Assembly (NCBI GenBank): GCA_956465555.1
Contig: OY101129.1
Span: 930,001 to 994,000, forward strand
Source of the DNA: Nitzschia sp. pyKryTriq1
Lineage: Eukaryota; Bacillariophyta; Bacillariophyceae; Bacillariales; Bacillariaceae
DNA: 64,000 bases
Reading direction: 5' to 3'
In this document: piece by piece, positions 9,857 to 19,764 of the stretch
Layout: every line of letters begins with the position of its first letter
How positions within the stretch are numbered: the stretch's first letter is position 1
Notes under the pieces: generated by a model
What the model was told of the DNA's origin: nothing
Databases searched by the model: none
What the model saw: only the letters and a program-made list of their open reading frames with translations
Program-made: the position numbers and the translations under genes

Positions 9857-10952
9857 CTACAAATCAGTATCCTCAAAAGATTGTGAATCGACGACCTGTA
9901 CTGGTTGCCTTCCAGATGACAAGTTTTGAGGAGATTCAGGACTTTCTACCTCGCCATCATAGCCACTATTGGCCTGTTCTTGAACACCGAGATACTCGCG
10001 TATAGATTCGCCCGCCAGGAGGACACTCAAAATAAAGCTGCCCCACGTTGCAAAGTAGAGGTTGCCGATGTTCTGTCCAGGACCAGAGCCAAAGGTGATG
10101 AATCCCAACCCAAAACTCCATATAATAACCATCACCGCCGAGCTACACCAATCGGTCCGATGCGAGAGATTTCCCTTTGCCATATAGAGTGTCGCCACCA
10201 TGGAGAAGATAGTTCCAATCACCCCCGCGGAAATTGCAAATTTTGTTTGGCGACAAGTGGGACTTTTCGCCATGACGTCGGCGCTGCAGGGAAAGGCTCG
10301 AAAGACTCGAACGCTCGAACTCATGACGATCAAGGAGGTTGCTATCAAAGCGTACCACTTCCCACGCCTTGACTTGACATGTGGGGACGCGACTCCTATG
10401 AAGTCCATCCCGTAAAGTTCTTTGGCCAATTCTCCAACGATCCAAATGGCAGCAAAGAAAGCAAACCACGAGGAAAAATATAGATTTGCATTGAAATAGT
10501 CTGTATAGCCGATGGCAATACTGTTGGCAGGATTCATTATCACTGGAAGTGAACCTGCCCAGATAATAATTATGACTGCGGCCTTTACAAAGAGAAATTA
10601 GACATCGCGAATCAAGACTACGAATCGACAATCCACGAATCACCAATTGGATGCGACGACTTACCAGAACCACCTCAGGGAGTTGGCCCATGAACATACC
10701 CCTTGCGAATATGTAACACAAAACGCCCATCACCGCAAAGACGACGGACAGAGTCGTAGCCGAGAGTGCCCACTTTTCGGAACTGTCCATTTGATGTCGT
10801 TGGACTCCACCTATTACGGCAAACCAGGCCACAGTACTGAAGACGGCCAAGGCAATCCATTTTGGGAACCGGCCTGCAGCATATGTTGAGGATTGTTGTT
10901 GCTGCGACGCCGGAGGTGCTTGTTCGGGATCTTCCTCATTGGTTGTCATCAT
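9857..10952 (-). CDS. Hypothetical eight-helix membrane protein with internal duplication, 337 aa (2 exons)
   Basis: Exon 1 is 10952-10665 and exon 2 is 10582-9857. The 82-nt intron (10664-10583) has GTAAGT at the donor and TTTGTAAAG at the acceptor, and the junction falls in phase 0 (PEVVL|AAVIII). Eight hydrophobic segments can be seen, about four in each half. The halves resemble each other. AAVIIIIWAGSLP...YFSSWFAFF...VGELAKELYG in the first half matches AVMVIIWSFGLGF...YFATWGSFI...AGESIREYLG in the second. This suggests a tandem duplication of a four-helix unit. The N-terminus is Gln/Pro-rich and the last ~45 residues are acidic and soluble. The family was not recognised. It is divergent from the thioredoxin-like gene. 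Confidence 0.8.
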
Positions 10953-11557
10953 GTCAATATTGTCTCAGTCAAATTGTTGTTTTTTATGTCGTACGATTTG
11001 TTTCTTGCGTTGTAAGAGTACCGAAGAACAGCTTGAGTCGTCTTGGTGCATGCGATAAAAATGATGTTGACACAGATTGATTGACACAGACTGCTTTACT
11101 TGCCGTTGGGAAAAATGGCGGGAAAGAAAAATAATATGAGAAGCCGTCGTTTCATTCCCGTGGCAATCACGCATCATGTTGAACTGGTGTGTTCGCGATC
11201 AAAGATGATGATTCATTCGACTTTTAGATTTCGAGCTCTCATCTACAATGGCGGGCAAGACCTCTAACACACTTCTAACACCTCTCTCTCCACTCTCCAC
11301 GTGTCATGCGATGTTCATGGGATCCGATGATCCGTTTTGTTGATGAGTGTTGAGAGCTGAGAGCTGTTTATTATGGTGTCTGCTTCTTGTTGTCCTTGTC
11401 CTTGTTGTTGTTGTTGTTGTTGATCACTTTACATCCACACCTACCGTACTGTCTTTTATCTCATCTAGAGAAAAGGATAGCATCAAGCAATATCCATCTT
11501 CATTTCTCCATCTATTGAAAGTGCACGTGGTTCCTCAGCACTCAGAGAAAGCAAAAA
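10953..11557. promoter_or_regulatory. Divergent intergenic region, 0.6 kb
   Basis: Candidate shared promoter of the eight-helix membrane protein and the secreted thioredoxin-like protein. It includes a TTG trinucleotide run (about 11404-11422) and CT-rich stretches. No gene was seen. Confidence 0.45.
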
Positions 11558-12907
11558 ATGAAATCCTTTCTATCGGCACATCTGCTGGGCCTCTCGTTGG
11601 CGATCTCTAGTTGGTTTCACTTGGAGGGGGCTTCCGCTGCCGGGTACATGGATCACAATACATACTCAGCACAGGGACAAGCTCAACGGGTCCGTCGTGA
11701 ACGAAACCTCGATCACTGGGATTCGGATACTTTGGCTTTCTACCTCGACGAGTACCAAGGCTTTGATGTCGCGATCATGTTTTACGCCCAATGGGACTCT
11801 AATTCGCGTGCCTTGGCGCCGTATTGGGACCGCATCGCTGGAACCTTGGATGCTGGGAATGAGCGTTCCAGACTTGTCATGGCCTTGTTTGATTGTGAAC
11901 TGAACGCTGCGCATTCAGAGCTCTGCCATGCAGTGGGCATCACTCACTATCCTACACTAATGTTTGTTGGATCGGGGCCATACCATGACACAGATCCATT
12001 TACGAAAACGATTTTTGGAGCCCAACGATCGGCAGGTATGATGGGGGAAGCTCCTGTTCCTAACACTGTCAAGTTCCAGGGAAATTGGAACTACGTTGAC
12101 TCGATTACCGACTGGATTAGGACAATGCAGGCCTTGTCGAACTGGCACACGTGGACCACCGAGGGCTTTGGCAGGCGATTGCGCAATTTCTTTCTTCCAC
12201 AAAAACCTCACAACGCTCCATTGCCGGTAGGAATACCTGGAACTAAGCGAGCGGCAGTGCCAGGCCCAGCGGGTGGAGACCTGTCGGGCCCAGCAGGCGG
12301 GGCCGACAACTCCTTGAGAGTTAAAACTCTCGTAAGTCAGGTTGAAGAGCTATCAAGTCTGACCGAACAGTATGAAAAAGCGATCGGTCGTTCTTCATCC
12401 TTCTTGGACACTCTTCTCGTTGGTCCTACCCATGATCAAGACATGTTCACCGTTCTGCACCAAGAGAAAGCATGGGAGAAGTCGGACAGGGTAATGGCGG
12501 AAGTCCTCCGCAACTGCGTTGCCGAGCTCTCACTGGACTATTGTCAAAGGACAAGCCAAAAGGCGGCAAATAACCTGGTGGACGACCTTACCAATCAAGG
12601 CATGTCTGTAGAGGAGATGCTTGCTCTTCCTGATCTTGAGCAACAAATCCTTGACCGGGTTGCCCAAGCGGAACCCTATTGTGTGCTCTTGGACGCTTGT
12701 ATCGTTTCAAACTTTACTGGAACCGAATGCCAACCTCAGACTTGCCCATTTCAAAACCCGGCCGCGTGTGCCTACCTTACCTCGTGTCTAGATCCAACGT
12801 TGCAGGAAGAGTACGCCGATGCTCTTGGTCTCTCACTGACGGCGGAACCAGAAGCTTCCAGCACGAAATCAGAAGAACGCGGCAAGAAAAAGAAGTGGGG
12901 ATTTTAG
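11558..12907 (+). CDS. Secreted thioredoxin-fold (PDI-like) protein lacking the CxxC, 449 aa
   Basis: Single exon. The N-terminal ~28 residues form a signal peptide (hydrophobic LLGLSLAISSWF, then GASAAG). Residues ~55-205 read as a thioredoxin fold: beta strand with FDVAIMFYAQWDSNSRALAP, then LVMALFDCE, then the cis-proline strand THYPTLMFVG. In protein disulphide isomerases the motif after the second strand is WCxxC. Here it is WDSNS, so the redox cysteines are absent and a chaperone or binding role is more likely than oxidoreduction. The C-terminal half is helical with a cysteine-rich block (CVLLDAC, CQPQTC, ACAYLTSC) that may form disulphides. The tail is Lys-rich (KKKKWGF). No KDEL-type retention signal was seen. 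Confidence 0.8.
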   Translation: MKSFLSAHLLGLSLAISSWFHLEGASAAGYMDHNTYSAQGQAQRVRRERNLDHWDSDTLAFYLDEYQGFDVAIMFYAQWDSNSRALAPYWDRIAGTLDAGNERSRLVMALFDCELNAAHSELCHAVGITHYPTLMFVGSGPYHDTDPFTKTIFGAQRSAGMMGEAPVPNTVKFQGNWNYVDSITDWIRTMQALSNWHTWTTEGFGRRLRNFFLPQKPHNAPLPVGIPGTKRAAVPGPAGGDLSGPAGGADNSLRVKTLVSQVEELSSLTEQYEKAIGRSSSFLDTLLVGPTHDQDMFTVLHQEKAWEKSDRVMAEVLRNCVAELSLDYCQRTSQKAANNLVDDLTNQGMSVEEMLALPDLEQQILDRVAQAEPYCVLLDACIVSNFTGTECQPQTCPFQNPAACAYLTSCLDPTLQEEYADALGLSLTAEPEASSTKSEERGKKKKWGF

Positions 12908-13269
12908 TGCAGCAGTACATCGCCTCTCTGGCTTAGAATAAAATGTTTTGCTGTATGATATACTGCTATTTCGTGAACACGCTATTCTTCTGCCACCCGT
13001 TATGTAGCATAAACAATTTTTTCGAACAAAATTGCAGGAGCCGACTTGAGTTCATGATCTGATGGTATTGCATACTTCTCTAACTTAAAATATATCACAG
13101 CATACACTCTATTTCATCGTTACGCCCAATCGTTTTGTTTCTGCTACATAGTGAAGATAGACTTTTCTGCACTCATCTGCAGGAGTAGACTTCAATTCCA
13201 CGTGTGATCCTCTCAATAGTATTAAGATTTTATGTGCAGCAAAATACAGTATGCTATATTTACTCATGG
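12908..13269. other. Convergent intergenic region, 0.36 kb
   Basis: AT-rich sequence between the stops of the thioredoxin-like gene and TRAPPC3; presumed 3' UTRs. The near-repeated phrases GCAGGAGCCGACTT (about 13035) and GCAGGAGTAGACTT (about 13180) suggest a small local duplication. No gene was seen. Confidence 0.4.
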
Positions 13270-13836
13270 TTATTCTTCCTGATAGTCTTCACCTGCTCCA
13301 TCCTGAAGTACTTGTTTCAGATCTACCTTGATTTCATGTATGTCATCCCCCCGAAGCGGGGACTTGACAAAGGTACACTCGACCTTGTAGTTCAGCATCT
13401 CGAGTGCTCCCCGAATGACCCCACAATACAGAATATTGTACTCCAGCTCATCCTTGTAATTTTCCGGTAATTCCACGAACATGCTTAGAGGGTTCTCTTG
13501 AAAGAGGACGGAGAATGTCGTTGCTGTGTGCTGCTGCACGTCGGCCGTGATACCCAAGAACATTTTAAAGGCCGTCTTGCCGAGGACTTCGGCGGTTTCC
13601 GCCAAGGTTTTGCAATAGGGCGCATTGGATTTGGCGAGAAATTCATCGACGGATCGGATTCCAATGCTGTATCCAATTTGTTCCAGCTGCTCGTTTACTT
13701 TGGTCAAGTTTTCCTCTTGATCTCGAATGACTTCCGTGACCAATGCGCCGTAGGTCAACGCAAAGAGCTCAGCGTTCACCTTGGGAACCTTGCCCCAAAG
13801 AAATTGGCCGTTGCTGGTAGCAGAAGTCTTGGACAT
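13270..13836 (-). CDS. TRAPPC3: TRAPP complex subunit 3 (Bet3), 188 aa
   Basis: The start at 13836 (MSKTSATS) is preferred; a further upstream ATG adds 8 residues without family support. The family signature is continuous: FALTYGALVTEV near the N-terminus, IGYSIGIRSVDEFLAKS, the cysteine of NAPYC at the position acylated in yeast and human Bet3, then ETAEVLGKTAFKMFLGI, FVELPENYKDELEYNILYCG and IRGALEMLNYKVE. The length matches the family (about 180-195 aa). Bet3 is a core subunit of the TRAPP tethering complex and Rab1 exchange factor on ER-to-Golgi vesicles. Its gene shares a short divergent promoter region with the KICS2-like gene. Confidence 0.95.
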   Translation of the reverse strand: MSKTSATSNGQFLWGKVPKVNAELFALTYGALVTEVIRDQEENLTKVNEQLEQIGYSIGIRSVDEFLAKSNAPYCKTLAETAEVLGKTAFKMFLGITADVQQHTATTFSVLFQENPLSMFVELPENYKDELEYNILYCGVIRGALEMLNYKVECTFVKSPLRGDDIHEIKVDLKQVLQDGAGEDYQEE

Positions 13837-14428
13837 GGTGAGACCTTTAGTATGATGCACGAAAAAGAGACTTTGTGGTGATAGTGTGGGACGTGGAGCA
13901 AAGGCAAATGCATCTCACCATTGCGCTACACCAGGTACCATAGACACCATGGTGGGGCGAGTTTACGCGTTGTTTCCCTCCTACCGGCGGTATACTGCTG
14001 GTTTCCCGTCATACTGTACAAGTACACGTACAATAACCGCTCTGGCGGATAGTAGCCAAAAGATGGGATCGATCGAGTGAGTCTTGCGGCGTCCGGCCTC
14101 GTCCGATTATTTTTTCGTCGGCCAAACCCATCTGCGCGATACAACGTACTGTACGATAACATAATAAGCGAAGCGTGTGCGCGGCTGACGATGCGACGAG
14201 AAAATCTTTTGAGACGCGAGACGCGAGGCGTGAGAGCGATCCTCTATTTTCCTCTTTCCATGATAATAATATACGTCCCCTCTTCTTGTTTCATTCTCGC
14301 CATCGCTCACACCTCTAGTATGAACATATTACTGATGCGGGGGGAAACAACGAACCGTTCGTCCCATGCACTTCTTGATGGGCGTCATCGTCTAGTCTCT
14401 AGTAGTGCTACGAATACACACAGTGTCA
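13837..14428. promoter_or_regulatory. Divergent intergenic region between TRAPPC3 and the KICS2-like gene
   Basis: About 0.59 kb between two ATGs read away from each other; candidate shared promoter. It contains scattered GTAC words and GAGACGCGAGACGCGAGGCG, a short direct repeat near 14212. No gene was seen. Confidence 0.45.
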
Positions 14429-17400
14429 ATGTTGATGCGCACTAAATCCCTCCACCGGCAAGAAGTGCGGTCGGATCGCCGCAGCAATCATAGGCGCAAT
14501 ATCAATGAGAGAAATCGCCACCACCACCGGGTATCTACTACCGGCACGCCCACTATAGGGCGCAACGCAGTCGTCCGATCATCTTGGGGAGGAGTTGGCA
14601 AGTGGCTGGCATCGTCGTCGACGACATCCCCCATCGCTTCCGGCAGTCCGTTGCAGCCCTTTCATGGCGGCGGAAGTTACGGCTTGACGGCAGGCATGTC
14701 CGTCTCACCACCCCTGCAAGAACGACAACTACTGCAGCTGCACAAACAGACTCCGGCAATGACTCTTGTGCTTCGAAAGTTGAGAGAGCTTCTGCCGGAG
14801 TATTGCCAAGCAATGGCGGAATGTCAATTTGTCAAGTGTTGCTCGTTGGTGGATACAGCCGTGTCGTCCTCGGCGGCAGCAGCATCCGCAGCGGCAGCAA
14901 ACTCATCCTCGTCGGCGTCTCCTCCGGGAATCTTTGGAAGTCCCATATTCGGTGGTGGATCTCCCTCATCGAGATCATCCCCAGGCCGAAGTCCCATGCG
15001 GAACTGGTTAACCCGTGGAGGTGTAGGAGGACTGGAATCGTCTCGTAACGACTCGTCTTCTTCCGTGGAGGAGTTCCATGCCGCAGCCGTCCTAGAATCC
15101 AAAATGGATGTCTTGTTTCTTCTCATCGGTGTCGAAAGCATGTACGCCTCGTAAGTAATAGTGGACTAACTGAACTGAACTGAACTGAACTGATTGGAGA
15201 CGTGGCATATGACAATTGGAAATCGTGGCTAACATATATTGTTGCTCTGTGGCGTCTGATGCTCCCTTATAGAATGGCACACGCGGTATCCCCGCAATTT
15301 GGTCGGCTGTTAGCCACTTGCTATGAGCAAACAATCAAAGATCTTCAACTCTTGCGTTTGACTTTTTGCGACGCCTTTTTAATGAATATCGAGGGTGGCA
15401 ATACAATCACGAATACTGCTACTGGGACTGAACAACCACAGGCCCCGCCCAAAAGTGCCAAGAATCTTTCTTCCTCCGAAAGTGTGGCCGCTCTTGTGGC
15501 ATCCCTTTTATTCTTGGTGTCCTTTTGTCAAGCGCGAATTCAGTGCATTCAACTGCAATCGGCCCTGTGGCACCAGCCTCCCGGGTCCACGCCCAACTTT
15601 GCGGAACTCACTGCTCTGTTTAAAAGTATCCTCCCAAATTTGCTGGCGGCCTCGCAAGGCAATAATCCAAACAAATCGTTTTCGTCGTCGACGACGACTC
15701 CTCCCTTGCCAGCGGTAAAAGTCCTGGCCACAGCCACCTTGACAGAAATTGGTGCATGGAGTGGACTGTGTCAGACCGCCTTTGCGGTACAACATTGTCG
15801 GTGAGTACATACTTCTTGATTGATATCACCATGATGATGATCATGATCACTATACTACAATCGCATTTGTACTGCGAGGACCTTGTATTATTGCCTCTAT
15901 AAAAGGTCTCTCTAATCAACAGTGCGAAGAAAAAAGACCTATATGGCGCACACCAAAAGCACTCGCTGTGATTCACTTCCCAGAATCCCGTGAGCCGTCG
16001 TACGTGCAAACAAATCAATCGTTCTCTCGCTAATATTATTGCGTTTCTTCCTTTTTGTTTTGTTTCACTATTTTATTTTGCAACAATACCAATTACGACA
16101 AAGATTTGCCGAGAGTCTCCTGGGAGCACAATCTACCAAACTCAAATTGGTGCAGCTTCAAATGAATCGAAACTATTTGACAGCCGAGAACAACAACAGC
16201 AAAAAGCCACCTATTTTGGAACTCTGGCTTCGAGAGACGCTTAAGGGCATAATCGGAACATTCCCTATCATATTTGATAAAGTTTCGGCCTTTGCCAAAC
16301 CTCTCTATGGATTTGACGAAGACATGGAGGTATCGAATGCGGCGGGAGATGAATCATCCGTGACCACGTTCCGGACCCATTTCATGGCAGATGCGTTCGA
16401 GGCGGAGGTAGTGGATGCTTTGCACAAATACGAAAGAATCGGTGCCGTTTCCGTCGCTGTTGTTGTAGATGCGGTGCGAACATCCAATCCACGAGTGGAA
16501 AGCGGCTTTTGTCCTGTCGATGCTTCTGCTTCTTCTCGTGGTGGTGGCGGTGGCGGCGGCGGCGGTACCGACATTGCTATTGGCTCAGATCTCGAAGCTG
16601 CGACGCGACAAGAATTTCCGGCCGTCTACATGCGCACTCTCTCTGCTCCGATAATATCTTCGTTGCCTGGTTCGCCTCGCAACGTTGCAAGTCCAGCACA
16701 ATCTCCATCTACAGATATTTCCGGAGGCTTACTGCTTGTTGGGCGGGGAATGCGCAGAGATACAAGTAGGAAAGATCGACTGAAGAGAGCGGGAAGTCTA
16801 CAATACGACGACGCTTCGACGTCTTCACCTCAGCTGCTGGCAGGCGCTCGAAAAAGCTGGTCAACTAATAATGAAGATGCAGCAGTGGGGAGTCCTGCTC
16901 CGGGAAGGAAGAAAAAAGCCATGAATACATTGCAGTATGGCTCCGAGGACGGCAATTGGCCACATTCTGAATGGACGTCCCTAGCAGCCGTTCTAGCAGA
17001 CTGTAGCGATGCATCGGTCTCACGTCTGTCCCATACCCACCAGACTTTATACTGCGTTGAAAGCCTCAGTGATTCAATGTGGTTGGTGGCCATGATGAAG
17101 AATTCGGAACATGCGACTAGCGGATGGCATTGGCAATCTGCACGACCAACCACGGAAACGGTTGAGGACGATTTGCGCGACCTAGTCTCCAACCTTGCGC
17201 AAATGGTTCGAATATCGGATCGTTTCCACGCGCCGTCTGCCCAGCTTTTTCGCGACAACTTCTTGGATCGATCGTCGGATGAGATTGGGACAGGCCTTTC
17301 CGAGGAATTGAAGGAACGTGGATTTGAGAAAGGCGAGATTGGAGAAGAAGGAATTTTCCGACTGATAAAGAATCAGCTGAAGGTTCTGGCGCAAGTGAAT

Positions 17401-17556
17401 TCGCCCAACGCCACTCCTGGATCCTCGTCACTTCCTACTAGAAGTCGACTCCTGCGACGGGGCAGGCGAGGGTCGACGCGCAATCGAAATACGGCGCATG
17501 GCGAGAGTGCTGCTGCCTTTTTCTTGGGCAGAGACTTGATGCATACCATAGACTAG
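14429..17556 (+). CDS. KICS2: KICS2 (C12orf66)-like KICSTOR complex subunit, ~900 aa (3 exons)
   Basis: Exons are 14429-15150, 15273-15800 and 16104-17556. Introns of 122 and 303 nt have GTAAGT/TTATAG and GTGAGT/ACAAAG ends, and both junctions are in phase 2 and keep the frame. The joined order resembles human KICS2. It has a helical N-terminal half with SLLFLVSFCQARIQCIQLQ, then VKVLATATLTEIGAWSGL. Next is PPILELWLRETLKGIIG, which lines up with the human PPHLFLWLMKLKN block. Last comes a C-terminal domain with WPHSEW and a strand pair (YCVESLSDSMWLVAMM), similar to the human WPNVIMIM...FTIVIIFE region. KICSTOR anchors GATOR1 at lysosomes and restrains TORC1 under nutrient limitation in animals. 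Large Ser/Gly/Ala-rich inserts make it about twice the human length. A start at 14435 is also possible. Confidence 0.58.
15168..15193. repeat. (ACTGA)n pentanucleotide tandem repeat inside an intron
   Basis: About five copies of the pentamer ACTGA lie in the first intron of the KICS2-like gene, 17 nt after the donor. This is a short microsatellite, possibly length-polymorphic. Confidence 0.8.
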
Positions 17557-17665
17557 CGATTTCCACCATATCATTTAATAGCATGGCTTTCATTTGTCGG
17601 TTAGACCGAGACGCAGGGAAAGCTAGACGATAACATCAGCGCACTAGCTAGCAGAGAGAGCTGTT

Positions 17666-19246
17666 TTATGTGCCTACAATGCTTCGAAGCATTGCTTGAC
17701 TACTGTTCTTGCACGAGTGTCCGTTCGAACATTGGCCACGAAGATTGTCCTCGGCTATCGCAACCATGTGGGTTCTGAAATACTCACGAAGCTCTCGAAT
17801 TCGAATCGGCGATAGTCGAAATACGTGCTCGACAACGTCCCAAAGTTTAGCTTGGTATCGACGTTGTTTGATGGCACCTTGGTGATACTTTTGGTAGAGT
17901 TCGCTTGTTTCGACAGTTTTTTTCTCCCTGTCGCTAGTATTGTTATTGATAGCGGTGGTCGATGTCAGATTATCTGCCGCATTCCAATCCCATAATATAT
18001 TCAACATTCCAGCACTGGTTGGAGTGCGAGCTCGCAGTACCGACGGATTCAACGTCAAAAATGATAGACAATTCGTTTTGCGGGCAGGCATTGTGCCCTT
18101 TGAACCACGACACTTGACAACGGTAGCTGCCAATGACTCGTGGTTTTGGAGGGTGGGAATGGTCTCAGTTTTGTTCACTGGAGGATCAAAATAAGCCATG
18201 CTAAGGCCAGCAGATAAACAACCTTTGAATTGCAAGGAAACCAAGGCACCGACTCCTATTTCACCAGCTTCGTCGCCGTCGCCGTCGCCGTCGTCCTCTT
18301 TATCGTCGTCTGTTTCCTCATCATCGCTTTCATCCTCCTTTTCCTCTTCTTCACCCGTGTTGTCCATGGCACTTGATTTCTCGACACGTAGCTCACTGGT
18401 ACTTTGCTTCTTCGAACTTTCCAGATCCCAAGGCGCCATGTATTGCCACTCCAAATATTTTCCGGCGCACCATATTTTCCAGGAGCCATCACTCGTTATC
18501 CTTTTGGAGTCGTTGTTGGGCTCGTTTGTGTTTCCAGAATGAGAAAGCAGCAGTGCCCTACGAGCTTCATTCTGCAAGATCATCACGTACCCTCCATGCA
18601 GACCATCGTCTGAGTCCAGTCGAGTCTCCAAAATCAATCGACGCGAAGCCGATCCTCCCTGCAGATATGTCCACGACTCCTCCATCGTGCCACTCCAAAG
18701 GCCCTCGCCATCTTTGAGACGTCGCAAAATGTCCTCATATTGATGCGATTTTGGATTTTCGTTGGTCCCGACAACCAAGTATCGGAAATTATGATGTTGT
18801 TCGTGTCCTTTGGTACTAGAAGTTCTGTTTGGAAATAGTTCCAGTAATGGTTGCTTGAGAACTCTGTTCAGCTCTGGATCGGTTCTAATGACGACCAAAA
18901 AGTTATCGGTCGTCTGACCTTGTAGCGATGCGAGAAAGAAATCTTTCAATAATTCGAGTCGAGCCAGGCCCAAAGACACCAAGTCTGGTTGGTGCTGCAT
19001 GAATCGCGTATAAACAATATGAATGATGGGGAAGGGATCTGAAGAATTTTTTGTCGCCACGGCTGATGAAGATGGGATGATATATCTCGGGTGGTCTTTA
19101 GGGCCGGCACCGAAAAGAGGCACGGCCATCATTTTCTGATTGTGCAGTTCGTGCTCGAGTTCATTGTGGGATAGGAAGGTGAGGACCAAAGATAGAAATC
19201 CAAATCCTGCAATGGCGAGGAACCCTCGATATAATTTGAAGGTCAT
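17666..19246 (-). CDS. Type II membrane glycosyltransferase, putative rhamnosyltransferase family, 526 aa
   Basis: Single exon. A signal anchor lies at residues ~8-26 (FLAIAGFGFLSLVLTFL), as in Golgi type II enzymes. The strand IIHIVYTRFM near residue 74 and the metal-binding block LETRLDSDDGLHGGY near 208-222 fit the putative rhamnosyltransferase family (Pfam Rhamno_transf), where the DSDD motif is expected to bind the nucleotide-sugar and metal. An acidic Glu/Asp stretch (about residues 297-325) is a low-complexity insert. The C-terminal part carries several cysteines (CRGSKGTMPARKTNC) and ends with a cysteine pair. A role in glycan or polysaccharide synthesis in the secretory pathway is inferred. 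The gene is convergent with the KICS2-like gene, with 109 nt between stops. Confidence 0.75.
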   Translation of the reverse strand: MTFKLYRGFLAIAGFGFLSLVLTFLSHNELEHELHNQKMMAVPLFGAGPKDHPRYIIPSSSAVATKNSSDPFPIIHIVYTRFMQHQPDLVSLGLARLELLKDFFLASLQGQTTDNFLVVIRTDPELNRVLKQPLLELFPNRTSSTKGHEQHHNFRYLVVGTNENPKSHQYEDILRRLKDGEGLWSGTMEESWTYLQGGSASRRLILETRLDSDDGLHGGYVMILQNEARRALLLSHSGNTNEPNNDSKRITSDGSWKIWCAGKYLEWQYMAPWDLESSKKQSTSELRVEKSSAMDNTGEEEEKEDESDDEETDDDKEDDGDGDGDEAGEIGVGALVSLQFKGCLSAGLSMAYFDPPVNKTETIPTLQNHESLAATVVKCRGSKGTMPARKTNCLSFLTLNPSVLRARTPTSAGMLNILWDWNAADNLTSTTAINNNTSDREKKTVETSELYQKYHQGAIKQRRYQAKLWDVVEHVFRLSPIRIRELREYFRTHMVAIAEDNLRGQCSNGHSCKNSSQAMLRSIVGT

Positions 19247-19764
19247 CGATGATTATACACAACTATTCGTTTCTCATTTGGCATGGGGTTGATGGTAGTA
19301 CTATGATATCTTCAGCAACGAGAAGAAGAAAGGAATAATGACGATCGAGAAAGATGATGATCGATGACGAGGATCGCGAGAACAAGAATAAATCAAAGAA
19401 GTGTTTTTTTTGTGGCGGGAAAAGCAAAAGGGGGACCGTTGAGACTTGGTTGAGACATCGTCGTCGCATCTACCGGTACTGGTATGATACCTGGTACCTG
19501 TACCGTACACACTGCAGTACAGTACCATTACCTTTTACCACTGTTCGTGTACCAGCACCACCGCGCCCGAAGCCATGCCATGCACGCAACGGCACGGGGA
19601 GAAAGATCAAGCGCAACGATTAATCCGACTGACATCTTGTATTTTCCCAACTCGAACTGTTGAGCACGCCTCTTTCAAAGCTACAATCAAAATATTTCAT
19701 GGCGCTCACTACATACGTATGTAGATGGCAATCTAGAGACTAATAGACGTATGAATGAATCATT
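19247..19764. other. Intergenic region between two minus-strand genes, 0.52 kb
   Basis: It holds the promoter side of the glycosyltransferase gene and the 3' side of the renalase-like gene. A dense GTAC cluster (19470-19530: CTACCGGTACTGG, ACCTGGTACC, TGTACCGTAC) is the main feature. No gene was seen. Confidence 0.45.

Noticed and set aside
18198-18717. Plus-strand Ser-rich open frames
   Set aside because: Antisense to the acidic Asp/Glu insert of the glycosyltransferase gene.
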